From Solirubrobacterales bacterium (GTDB lineage Bacteria > Actinomycetota > Thermoleophilia > Solirubrobacterales > Solirubrobacteraceae), in contig WQXW01000126.1 in NCBI GenBank assembly GCA_009781575.1, positions 1 through 5,925 on the forward strand: 5,925 bases of DNA. Direction: 5' to 3'. Positions within the stretch are counted from its first letter, which is position 1. Each line of letters begins with the position of its first letter. The notes below the pieces were generated by a model. The model made no database searches, was not told where the DNA came from, and was given only the letters and a program-made list of their open reading frames with translations. Below, piece by piece: positions 1 through 5,837 of the stretch. Both the position numbers and the translations under genes were made by a program.

Positions 1-838
1 CCCTGAATTCGGGCGCGCGGCCGAGCACCGGCAGGCGCTGGCCGGCGTTGGCCTGGCGCAGCCCGCCGGTGGGGTGCGAGCGGTGGCCGCGCAGCGCGCT
101 CAGCTGCGCGGCGGCCGCGTGCGTGGTTTCCAGGCCGTTGGTGGGGTTGATCAAAAAGCCGGGCAGATCGCTGGCGATCGCGGTCTCAAAGCGCGTGTCG
201 AGGTTGCCGAGCATCGCCACCGCGACGATCACCATCACCGCGCCCATCGCGATCTGCATGCGCGCGGTGCGCCGCGTGAGGCGCCCGCTCAGCCGTCGCC
301 CGCCGAGCATCAGGGCATACAGAACCACCGCCGAGCCCACGCCGTAGGCGAGCGCCACCGCCAGCCGCCCGGCGGTGAAGCTCTGCGACGCGGACACGGT
401 GATCACGCTCGCCAGGATCGGGCCCGCGCACGGCGCGTACACGAACCCCAGCCCCCCGCCGACCAGCGCGCCCGACCAGAAGCCCTCGCCGCCGCCCCGC
501 GCCGAGCCGACCAGCGCGCGCCGGGGGCCGATGCGGCTGAGCGCGGCCTCGATGCGGTCGCCGAGCCCCGGCACGATCAGCGAGACGCCGAACGCGATCA
601 GCACCGCGATCGCCACGGTGCGCAGCAGCCCGCTGGGGAGGCCGAGCGCGGAGATCGCGTACACGAGGGCCACCGTGGCGAAGGTGAACGACAGCGCCAG
701 CCCGGTGGCGACCCCGAGCGGCCGCCGCCGCCCGCCGGTGGCGCCCGTGGCCAGCACCACCGGCAGCACGGGCAGCACGCACGGCGACACGGCGGTGGCT
801 CCGCCGGCCAGAAGCGCGAACGCGATCAGCAGGACCAT
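1..838 (-). CDS. CcdA/DipZ-type membrane thiol-disulfide reductant transporter (C-terminus cut by window edge)
   Basis: Polytopic membrane protein of the CcdA/DsbD transmembrane family, which carries reducing equivalents from cytosolic thioredoxin across the membrane to extracytoplasmic thiol proteins. The 279 visible residues show about six hydrophobic segments (roughly 3-30, 40-65, 72-90, 120-147, 158-180, 194-211). The two family cysteines are present: Cys20 in SPCVLPVLP and Cys137 in YAPCAGP. After the last helix comes an extracytoplasmic linker ending in LPVLGRAPEF just before the edge. That phrase resembles the linker that precedes the thioredoxin-like domain in DipZ proteins, so a CcdA-thioredoxin fusion is inferred; the fused domain would lie outside the window. 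The ATG at 838 is preceded in frame by a TGA at 847-845, so no longer form exists. No strong ribosome site is visible; a TATATG hexamer at 863-858 could be a -10 box giving a short leader, weakly supported. The gene lies 72 bases downstream of the LOG gene and may share its transcript. Family call is firm; the DipZ subtype is less so. Confidence 0.88.
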   Translation of the reverse strand, partial: MVLLIAFALLAGGATAVSPCVLPVLPVVLATGATGGRRRPLGVATGLALSFTFATVALVYAISALGLPSGLLRTVAIAVLIAFGVSLIVPGLGDRIEAALSRIGPRRALVGSARGGGEGFWSGALVGGGLGFVYAPCAGPILASVITVSASQSFTAGRLAVALAYGVGSAVVLYALMLGGRRLSGRLTRRTARMQIAMGAVMVIVAVAMLGNLDTRFETAIASDLPGFLINPTNGLETTHAAAAQLSALRGHRSHPTGGLRQANAGQRLPVLGRAPEFR

Positions 839-910
839 GCCGGTTCAGTGTGGCGCATATACCTTGCCGATCTCTTACACGACCGACGTAAGGCGCGCGT
901 AAGGGAGCGG

Positions 911-1504
911 CTACCCCGCGGCGCTGCGCGCGGGCGAGCGCTGCCATCCGACCACGCGCTGCAGCGCGCGCCGCGGATCGGACTCCACCAGCAGGATCGC
1001 GCGATCGGCGGGGAGCAGGAAGCCCTCGCGCACGGCGTGGTCCAGGAACTCCACCAGCGGCCCGAAGTAGTCCTCGACGTTCAGCAGGCAGCACCCCTTG
1101 CGGTGGATGCCCAGCTGGGTCCACGTGAACGCCTCGAAGAGCTCATCGAGCGTGCCGCTGCCGCCGGGCAGCGCGATGAAGCCGTCGGAGCGCTCCGCCA
1201 TCAGCGCCTTGCGCGCGTGCATCGAGTCGACCACGTGCAGCTCGCTGAGTCCCTCGTGGGGCGGCTCGCGCTCGAGCAGCGCGCGGGGGATCACCCCGAC
1301 CGCCTGCCCGCCCCGCGCCAGCACCGCGTCGGCCAGCTCGCCCATCAGCCCGATCCGCCCGCCGCCGTACACGAGCCCGATCCCCTCCTGCACCAGCGCC
1401 GCCGCGAGCCCACGCGCCGCCGCGCGGTAGGCCGGCCGCGCGCCGCTGCGCGCGCCGCAGAAGACGCATATGTGGGGCGGTCGCTCGGGGTTGGCGCTGT
1501 TCAC
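911..1504 (-). CDS. LOG-family protein (cytokinin riboside 5'-monophosphate phosphoribohydrolase type)
   Basis: Cytosolic Rossmann-like enzyme of the LOG (Lonely Guy) / TIGR00730 family. Characterised members hydrolyse the N-glycosidic bond of cytokinin ribotides or AMP, releasing free base and ribose 5-phosphate. The 197-residue length is normal for the family. Visible motifs are the N-terminal strand ICVFCGARSG (residues 12-21), GGGRIGLMG (47-55), MHARK (95-99) and PGGSGTLDE (113-121). Arg98 and Glu121 fall in the positions of the family's catalytic arginine and glutamate. Starts are GTG at 1504, with no convincing Shine-Dalgarno sequence; it begins 43 bases after the cupredoxin stop, which fits translation from a shared transcript. 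Bacterial LOG proteins are often annotated as lysine decarboxylases, which is an old misnomer. The true substrate in this organism cannot be read from sequence; nucleotide salvage or cleanup is as likely as cytokinin production. There is no adjacent isopentenyltransferase gene. Confidence 0.92.
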   Translation of the reverse strand: MNSANPERPPHICVFCGARSGARPAYRAAARGLAAALVQEGIGLVYGGGRIGLMGELADAVLARGGQAVGVIPRALLEREPPHEGLSELHVVDSMHARKALMAERSDGFIALPGGSGTLDELFEAFTWTQLGIHRKGCCLLNVEDYFGPLVEFLDHAVREGFLLPADRAILLVESDPRRALQRVVGWQRSPARSAAG

Positions 1505-1547
1505 CGCGGCGAAGGGTACGGCCAGCGCGCCCGCGGCACGCCGGGTC

Positions 1548-2081
1548 TCAGAGCACCGTGAGCGTGCCCTGCATCCCTGCCTGGCGGTGGCCGGGCACCG
1601 AGCAGAAGTAGGTGTAGGTGCCGGGCGGCAGGTGGAGGGTCAGCGTGCGCGTGCCGCCCCTGAACGTCGGAGTGGCGCCCAGCACGTGGCCGGCGCGTTC
1701 GACCGTGACGTTGTGTTCCAGCGGCGAGAGGTTGGTGAAGCCGATCTGCACGTTGCCGGCCTTCGCGTGGAGCGACTTGGTCGAGTAGGCCAGTTCCCCG
1801 CTGCTGGCCGCCGCGAGCGACAGCGTCGTGGTCGGCCCGCTCGGAACCGGCGCGTTGGGGGAGGCGGCGCTCGCGCGCGTGGGCACGCCGGAGTCGATCA
1901 CCGCGGTCGCCGCGGTGGCCGCCACGAGGATCGCGCTGACCGAGATGATCGCGCGCTCGCCCAGGAGGTTGCCGGGGAAGGAGGGGCGGCGCAGCCCGAT
2001 CAGCAGCGAGATCACCACCGCCCAAGCCACGAGCACGCCGGCGGCGATGTAGAAGGAGGTGTGGCTTTTCTCCGCCGCCAT
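1548..2081 (-). CDS. membrane-anchored cupredoxin (type 1 copper protein)
   Basis: 177-residue protein with two N-terminal membrane helices (about 9-30 and 43-63) joined by an Arg-rich loop. A flexible Ala/Ser/Pro/Thr linker follows to about residue 84, then a single cupredoxin domain to the C-terminus. A full type 1 copper ligand set is visible: His123 in LEHNV, then Cys160, His165 and Met170 in CSVPGHRQAGM (C-x4-H-x4-M spacing). The positive loop should be cytosolic, which places the copper domain outside the cell membrane. Likely role is single-electron transfer or copper handling in the envelope; the partner is unknown. The open frame extends upstream to 2183, but that would run over the start of the divergent dehalogenase-like gene. 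I chose the ATG at 2081 because it places a short polar stretch directly before the first helix; an ATG at 2114 (11 residues longer) is a real alternative. It is first in a possible operon with the LOG and CcdA-type genes. Confidence 0.88.
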   Translation of the reverse strand: MAAEKSHTSFYIAAGVLVAWAVVISLLIGLRRPSFPGNLLGERAIISVSAILVAATAATAVIDSGVPTRASAASPNAPVPSGPTTTLSLAAASSGELAYSTKSLHAKAGNVQIGFTNLSPLEHNVTVERAGHVLGATPTFRGGTRTLTLHLPPGTYTYFCSVPGHRQAGMQGTLTVL

Positions 2082-2163
2082 GACCGGCACCAACTGCAGC
2101 GTTGCCGCGTGCATATCGCGGGCGAGCCTAACCGATCGGCGCGGGAATATGCTGCATCGCGCG

Positions 2164-3045
2164 ATGGAGCAGGTGGTGCGCACCCCCGAGGAGCGGCTGG
2201 AGGGTCTGCCGGAGTTCCCGTTCGAGCCCCACTACCGCGAGGTGGACGGGCTGCGGCTGGCGCACATCGACGAGGGCGAGGGCGCGCCGGTGGTGTTCAT
2301 GCACGGCGAGCCCACCTGGTCGTTTCTGTGGCGCAAGGTGATCCCGCCGGTGCGCGAGGCGGGCTTTCGCTGTGTCGCCCCCGACCTGGTCGGCTTCGGC
2401 CGCTCCGACAAGCCGGCGCGGCTGTCGTGGTACTCCTACGAGCGCCACGTGGCGCTCGCGGCGACGCTGCTGGAGGACCTCGACCTGCGGGGGGCCACGA
2501 TGGTGGTGCACGACTGGGGCGGGCCGATCGGGCTGCGCCTGGCGGTGGAGCACCCCGAGCGCGTGGCGCGGCTGGTGGTGATGGACACCGGCCTCTTCAC
2601 CGGACACCAGCGCATGAGCGACGCGTGGCTGGCGTTCCGCGACTTCGTGGCGCGCACCGAGGACCTCCCGATCGCCCCGCTCATCAGGGGCGCCTGCAAG
2701 ATCGACCCGGGCGAGGAGGTGCTGGCGGCGTACGAGGCGCCCTTCCCCACCGCCGGCTCGAAGGCCGGCGCGCGTGCCTTCCCGGAGCTGATCCCCTTCG
2801 CGCCCGACGCGCCGGGCGCGGCCGAGGGGCGGCGCGTGCTCGAGGCGCTGCGCGCGGATCGCCGGCCCACGCTGATGCTGTGGGCCGACTCCGACCCCGT
2901 GCTGCCGCTGGGCGTGGCGGAGAGCTTCGCGCGCGCCATCGGGCGCGAACCGCCCCGTACGATCGAGCACGCCTCGCACTTCCTCCAGGAGGACCAGGGC
3001 CCGCTGATCGGCACGCTCATCGCCGCGTGGCTCGCGGGCGGCTGA
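2164..3045 (+). CDS. haloalkane dehalogenase-like alpha/beta hydrolase (HLD-I type)
   Basis: Cytosolic alpha/beta hydrolase of 293 residues, most like subfamily I haloalkane dehalogenases, which cleave carbon-halogen bonds through an aspartyl ester to give an alcohol and halide. Visible in order: HGEPTW at 47-52 (oxyanion region), APDLVGFGRSDKP at 72-84, the nucleophile elbow VVHDWGG with Asp117 and the first halide-binding Trp118, a helical cap (about 145-225) containing AYEAPFP, the acid Asp244 in DSDP and the base His272 in ASHFLQED. The triad Asp-Asp-His matches the order known for DhlA. The cap position that holds the second halide-binding Trp (Trp175 of DhlA) appears to be Phe158 here, so dehalogenase activity is less certain than the fold. 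The start at 2164 gives the short MEQVVRTPEERLEGLPEF lead typical of the group; ATG 2149 is in frame and follows a weak GGGA. It is transcribed away from the cupredoxin and towards the SDR gene. It could be a related hydrolase with another substrate. Confidence 0.85.
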   Translation: MEQVVRTPEERLEGLPEFPFEPHYREVDGLRLAHIDEGEGAPVVFMHGEPTWSFLWRKVIPPVREAGFRCVAPDLVGFGRSDKPARLSWYSYERHVALAATLLEDLDLRGATMVVHDWGGPIGLRLAVEHPERVARLVVMDTGLFTGHQRMSDAWLAFRDFVARTEDLPIAPLIRGACKIDPGEEVLAAYEAPFPTAGSKAGARAFPELIPFAPDAPGAAEGRRVLEALRADRRPTLMLWADSDPVLPLGVAESFARAIGREPPRTIEHASHFLQEDQGPLIGTLIAAWLAGG

Positions 3046-3120
3046 GCGGGTCTCCCGGAACCGAATCCGGCGCGGCTCGGCTCCTCGAACACACCTGTCT
3101 GAGGCGCCGTTGGGGGATTC

Positions 3121-3152
3121 AAAAAAAAGATTCATTCCGCGCGGAACCAATC
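3121..3152 (-). terminator. intrinsic terminator for the minus-strand SDR transcript
   Basis: Read on the minus strand, GATT (3152-3149) pairs with AATC (3132-3129) and TTCC (3146-3143) pairs with GGAA (3138-3135). One mismatch and one G-T wobble lie between the two stems, and GCGC forms the loop. A run of eight T follows immediately (3128-3121). A hairpin directly followed by a U tract is the classic Rho-independent signal, and T runs are very rare in this window. It lies 144 bases beyond the SDR stop codon, leaving a long 3' untranslated stretch. The plus strand has no T tract here, so it should act in one direction only. The stem is short. Confidence 0.6.
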
Positions 3153-3295
3153 CTCAAAACAAAAAACGCAACGGACGCTGCTCGGCTCGACTGGCGCCGA
3201 ACGAGCGGGCGCCGGCGCGTTTGGCGGCAATCCGGCGCTGCTCTCCTGGCGGCTCGGCAGTGCGGCGTTTGCGGCGCTCCCGCGAGCCGGCGCGA

Positions 3296-4534
3296 TCAGG
3301 CCGCGGCGCCCTCCCCGGGCCCCCCGTCACCCGGGTCCCCGTCACCCGGGTCCCCCCCGTCGGGGCCCCGGTCATCAGGGCCCCGGTCCTCGGGCGGGCG
3401 TTGGCGGCCCCAGGGATCGCGATCCTCGGAGCCGCCTCCACGCGGCGCCTGGCGCCCCGCCGACCGGCCGCGCGCTGACGATCGCTCGCGTGTGGACGAT
3501 GGATCGCGCACGGACGATGGATCGCGCGGAGAGGATGGGTCGCGCACGGACGATGGGTCGCGCGGAGAGGATGGGTCGTCGCGCGTGGGCCATGGGGAGC
3601 GGGGGGTGGGGGGCCCGGTGGAGATGCCGTTGGCCGCGGGCGTCCTCCGCTCGAACGGGATCACCCCCGGGGGCGGGGGCTGCAGCTGTGGGCGCGCGGT
3701 GGTGGCGCGCAGCTCGTACTGGCGGCGCACGGCGGAGTCGGCGCCGGCCAGCACGCGATCGGCGCCGATCGCGTGCGCGGTGCGCTCGGCGAGCGCGCGC
3801 GGGACCACGGCGGCCAGCCAGTGGGTGCGGCGCGCGGAGCGGGGCACCCACACCTCGACCTCCCGGCGCTCCAGCGCGCGCATGATCGCGGTGGCGACCT
3901 CGGAGGGCTCGAGCGCGCGCATGCCCCGCACCCTGCCCAGGCCGGCACCGAGCTCGGTGTTGACCACGAAGGGCATCACGTAGCTCAGGTCGATCGAGGC
4001 GTTCATGAGGCGCAGCTCGCCGCGCACAGCCTCGGTGAGGCCGATCACCGCGTGCTTGGTCGCCGAGTAGGTGGCGCCGCCGGGCGTGGGGAAGCGGCCG
4101 GCCTGCGAGGAGATGTTGACGATGTGGCCGCGGTCGCGGGGGAGCATGCGCGCGAGCGCCAGCTTCATGCCCAGGATCACCCCGTGGAGGTTGATGTCGA
4201 TCTGGCGCGCGGCGACTCGGTCGTCCTCGTCCACGAACGGGCCCACGGGCATGATGCCGGCGTTGTTGATCAGCACGTCCAGCGGGCCCAACTGCGCTTC
4301 GCTCTCGTCCAGGAAGGCCTCGAAGGAGGAGCGGTTGGATACGTCGAGCGGGAGCGCGATTGCGCCGCTCCCGAGCTCGGAGGCGGTGGCCCGCGCGGCG
4401 TCGGCGTCGAGGTCGCCGATCGCCACCGTGGCGCCCCTGCGCAGCAGCGCCTCGCTGGTGGCGCGCCCGATCCCGCGCGCGCCGCCGGTCACCGCGGCCA
4501 CCTGACCACTGAGGTTGCGGACCTTCTTGGCCAC
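3296..4534 (-). CDS. short-chain dehydrogenase/reductase with a repeat-built disordered C-terminal tail
   Basis: Classical SDR oxidoreductase. The Rossmann motif TGGARGIG is at residues 16-23, Asp41 at the end of strand 2 suggests NAD(H) preference, and NNAG is at 90-93. The catalytic set is Asn115, Ser143, Tyr156 and Lys160 (YSATK). The fold ends near residue 277, a usual SDR length. A further 135 residues, rich in Asp, Arg, Pro, Ser and Gly, hold six DPSS(P/V/T)R-type hexapeptides (320-355) and five Pro-ending pentapeptides (382-406), and are surely disordered. Substrate is unknown; members like this reduce or oxidise alcohol/ketone groups. The start is set by AAAGGAG at 4546-4540, which sits five bases before GTG 4534; an in-frame GTG at 4540 overlaps that site and is unlikely. 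The gene converges on the dehalogenase-like gene and ends 144 bases before an intrinsic terminator. The tail uses codons such as CCA, TCT, GAT and ACA that are scarce in the core, suggesting a different history. Confidence 0.87.
   Translation of the reverse strand: MAKKVRNLSGQVAAVTGGARGIGRATSEALLRRGATVAIGDLDADAARATASELGSGAIALPLDVSNRSSFEAFLDESEAQLGPLDVLINNAGIMPVGPFVDEDDRVAARQIDINLHGVILGMKLALARMLPRDRGHIVNISSQAGRFPTPGGATYSATKHAVIGLTEAVRGELRLMNASIDLSYVMPFVVNTELGAGLGRVRGMRALEPSEVATAIMRALERREVEVWVPRSARRTHWLAAVVPRALAERTAHAIGADRVLAGADSAVRRQYELRATTARPQLQPPPPGVIPFERRTPAANGISTGPPTPRSPWPTRDDPSSPRDPSSVRDPSSPRDPSSVRDPSSTRERSSARGRSAGRQAPRGGGSEDRDPWGRQRPPEDRGPDDRGPDGGDPGDGDPGDGGPGEGAAA
3317..3391 (-). repeat. 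15-bp tandem repeat coding five Pro-ending pentapeptides in the SDR tail
   Basis: Five consecutive 15-base units encode EDRGP, DDRGP, DGGDP, GDGDP and GDGGP (SDR residues 382-406). At DNA level a perfect 15-base direct repeat is seen at 3322-3336 and 3337-3351, and an 11-base motif gggccccggtc recurs with the same period at 3363 and 3378. Copy-number change would stay in frame. The period being a multiple of three supports the reading frame of the tail. Confidence 0.8.
3470..3577 (-). repeat. 18-bp tandem repeat coding six DPSSxR hexapeptides in the SDR tail
   Basis: Six units of 18 bases encode DPSSPR, DPSSVR, DPSSPR, DPSSVR, DPSSTR and ERSSAR (SDR residues 320-355). The first four alternate P and V at the fifth position, so a 36-base higher-order unit was probably duplicated. 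Differences elsewhere among the first five units are synonymous (GAC/GAT, TCC/TCG, TCT/TCC), which argues that this frame is translated and constrained. The array pairs acidic and basic residues around a Pro-Ser-Ser core. Confidence 0.85.
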
Positions 4535-4539
4535 CCACA

Positions 4540-4546
4540 CTCCTTT
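4540..4546 (-). promoter_or_regulatory. Shine-Dalgarno site that decides the SDR start
   Basis: On the minus strand AAAGGAG occupies 4546-4540. It is five bases from the GTG at 4534 and overlaps the upstream in-frame GTG at 4540-4538, so only the inner GTG has proper spacing. It is the strongest ribosome-binding sequence noticed in the window. Confidence 0.7.
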
Positions 4547-4849
4547 CGCCCGACGTGCCTGCCAACCGCCACGCTAGCGCGCCGCGGCGCCCAATGGGAG
4601 GTGCGTGTGGCAAATGTCTCTTGCAGCGCATCTTCCAGAGGCGGCCGGGGTTTAGGACACAGGTCGTCTGCCGGAGGGAAAAGACGGCCACGGAGAGGGC
4701 ACCGGTCGCCCGGGCGAGCCACGGATCGCCCGGGCGGCGGTGGCAGCGGCGCCTGCGCGCGGCCAACTTCCCGCATCCTCCGGACATCCAACGCGCGGGC
4801 GGCGAGCGGGCGACGCGCGGACAGTCGATGCCGCTACCTTGAGGACGCC
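4547..4849. other. divergent intergenic region between the SDR and alpha/beta hydrolase genes
   Basis: About 300 bases with no gene I can support. The open frames that cross it have no family features and look like GC-driven shadows. It must hold the promoters of the two divergent genes. On the SDR side a TAGCGT at 4578-4573 (minus strand) could be a -10 box, without a matching -35. On the hydrolase side TACCTT at 4835-4840 lies just before the ribosome site GAGG (4841-4844), too close to serve as a -10 unless the message is nearly leaderless. The region also holds a pair of CG-rich palindromes at 4706-4736. Confidence 0.6.
4706..4736. repeat. paired CGCCCGGGCG palindromes, 20 bp apart
   Basis: The 10-base palindrome CGCCCGGGCG occurs at 4707-4716 and again at 4727-4736; the first extends to the 12-base palindrome TCGCCCGGGCGA. 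Both copies are preceded by T, and the centre-to-centre distance is exactly 20 bases, about two helical turns. Placement in a divergent intergenic region fits a dimeric regulator binding site, but short palindromes arise easily in GC-rich DNA. No regulator gene is nearby. Confidence 0.4.
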
Positions 4850-5812
4850 ATGTCATTTTTCGAACACGAGGGTCTGAAGCTCGCGTACACCGAGTACGGC
4901 GGCGGCCCCGCCGAGTTGACCACCAAGGGCAAGCGGGGCAGGACCGCGCGCTCGGCGGCGGCCAAGCGGCGGCCGGTGATCCTGATCCACGGGCTGCTGC
5001 TGTCGCAGACGATGGACCACCCGCTGGCGCTGGCGCTGGCGGCGCGGGGCAACTATGTGGTGACGATGGATCTGCTGGGCCACGGCCGCTCGGATCGCCC
5101 ACGCGACATGTGGCGCTACTCGACGACCCAGTTCGCCGAGCAGGTGCTGGCGCTGATGGACCACCTCGAGCTCGAGGAAGCGGTGGTGATGGGCACCTCG
5201 CTGGGCGCCAACGCGGCGCTCGAAGTGGCCTGCCGCGCGCCGGAGCGACTGCGGGGCATGGTGCTGGAGATGCCGGTGCTGGACAACGCGCTGCTGGTGA
5301 GCGCGCTGACCTTCACCCCGATCCTGGTGGCGCTGACCTTCGGCGAGCCGCTCATGAAGGGCGTGCAACGCGCGGCGCGCGCGATCCCGCGCGGTGTGGT
5401 GCCGTACTACGGCAACGTGGTGCTGGACCTGCTGCGCCAGGACCCCGGCCCCGGCGGCGCGGTGCTGCAGGGCCTCTTCTTCGGTCGCGTGGCGCCCCAC
5501 CGCTCGGAACGGCGCAAGCTGCGCACCCCCGCGCTGATCATGGGCCATCGCCGCGACCCGGTGCACCCGTTCTCGGACGCGGGGATGCTGGCCGAAGAGC
5601 TGCCCAACGCGCGTCTGTTGCTGGCCAACTCGCTGGTCGAGATGCGCCTCAAACCGGAGCGCCTCACCGGCGAGGTCGCCGACTTCCTGGACGAGGTCTG
5701 GAGCAGGGGGCGCACGCGCAGGGGCGCCCCGCGCGCCGCGGCCGGCGCGGCCGGCGCGGCGGGCGGGGCCGGCACGGCAAGCGGGGCCGGCGGGGCCGGC
5801 GCCGGCCGCTGA
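4850..5812 (+). CDS. alpha/beta hydrolase with Ser nucleophile and atypical triad
   Basis: 320-residue alpha/beta hydrolase. Visible features are the strand and oxyanion turn VILIHGLLLS (43-52), DLLGHGRSDRP (74-84), and the nucleophile elbow GTSLG with Ser117. A hydrophobic cap region follows at about 143-215, and Asp236 in GHRRDPVHPF fits the usual acid position. No histidine occurs after His239, so the usual C-terminal catalytic His is absent; the expected stretch reads ANSLVEMRLKPERL (259-272). Either another residue serves as base or the protein is not a standard hydrolase. Residues 23-41 form a Lys/Arg-rich insertion before the first core strand, and the last 30 or so residues are an Ala/Gly tail. 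The start at ATG 4850 is supported by GAGG five bases upstream and by the MSFFEHEGLKLAYTEYG opening typical of the fold. The gene is divergent from the SDR gene; no operon partner is visible. Substrate (ester, lactone, epoxide or other) cannot be told. Confidence 0.87.
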   Translation: MSFFEHEGLKLAYTEYGGGPAELTTKGKRGRTARSAAAKRRPVILIHGLLLSQTMDHPLALALAARGNYVVTMDLLGHGRSDRPRDMWRYSTTQFAEQVLALMDHLELEEAVVMGTSLGANAALEVACRAPERLRGMVLEMPVLDNALLVSALTFTPILVALTFGEPLMKGVQRAARAIPRGVVPYYGNVVLDLLRQDPGPGGAVLQGLFFGRVAPHRSERRKLRTPALIMGHRRDPVHPFSDAGMLAEELPNARLLLANSLVEMRLKPERLTGEVADFLDEVWSRGRTRRGAPRAAAGAAGAAGGAGTASGAGGAGAGR

Positions 5813-5820
5813 CGAGCGGC
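5805..5820. terminator. possible terminator hairpin between convergent genes
   Basis: GCCGCT (5805-5810) and AGCGGC (5815-5820) form a perfect six-base stem with a GACG loop. The hairpin overlaps the hydrolase stop codon and sits 18 bases from the stop of the convergent gene. There is no T tract on either side, only TTGGG on the plus strand, so a terminator role rests on position and stem alone. Confidence 0.3.
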
Positions 5821-5837
5821 TTGGGCGGCCGGGCCGG

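Noticed and set aside
74..1561. Long plus-strand open frame of 495 codons
   Set aside because: It runs antisense to the CcdA-type and LOG genes and its translation is Arg/His/Ala/Gln-rich with no family motif; it is a GC-driven shadow.
2082..2183. N-terminal extension of the cupredoxin to 2183
   Set aside because: It would overlap the divergent dehalogenase-like start and adds Arg/Cys-rich residues before the first helix; only the ATG at 2114 remains a fair alternative.
3055..3070. CCGGA-ACCGAA-TCCGG hairpin just after the dehalogenase-like gene
   Set aside because: Five-base stem without a T tract; a terminator role is possible but too weak to annotate.
3110..3478. Small plus-strand frame of 122 codons beginning at TTG
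   Set aside because: No ribosome site, runs through the terminator and antisense to the SDR tail; the Arg/Pro/Val composition reflects the opposite-strand repeats.
3317..3577. Repeat blocks considered as a CRISPR array
   Set aside because: The units are contiguous with no unique spacers, have periods of 15 and 18 bases, and encode peptides in frame with the SDR.
1470..3983. 837-codon plus-strand open frame
   Set aside because: It crosses the cupredoxin gene in antisense, the dehalogenase-like gene out of frame and the SDR tail in antisense; the product is low-complexity and matches nothing.
2164..4534. Dehalogenase-like enzyme and SDR as a two-step haloalkane degradation pathway
   Set aside because: An SDR could oxidise the alcohol product, but the genes are convergent rather than co-transcribed and neither substrate is known; no sequence evidence links them.
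3773..4849. Upstream in-frame extension of the alpha/beta hydrolase
   Set aside because: The open frame continues far upstream, antisense to the SDR gene, without recognisable domains; ATG 4850 has a ribosome site and a normal fold start.
3375..5102. 575-codon minus-strand open frame
   Set aside because: It overlaps the SDR gene in a different frame and the hydrolase in antisense; Arg/Ala/Pro-rich translation without motifs.
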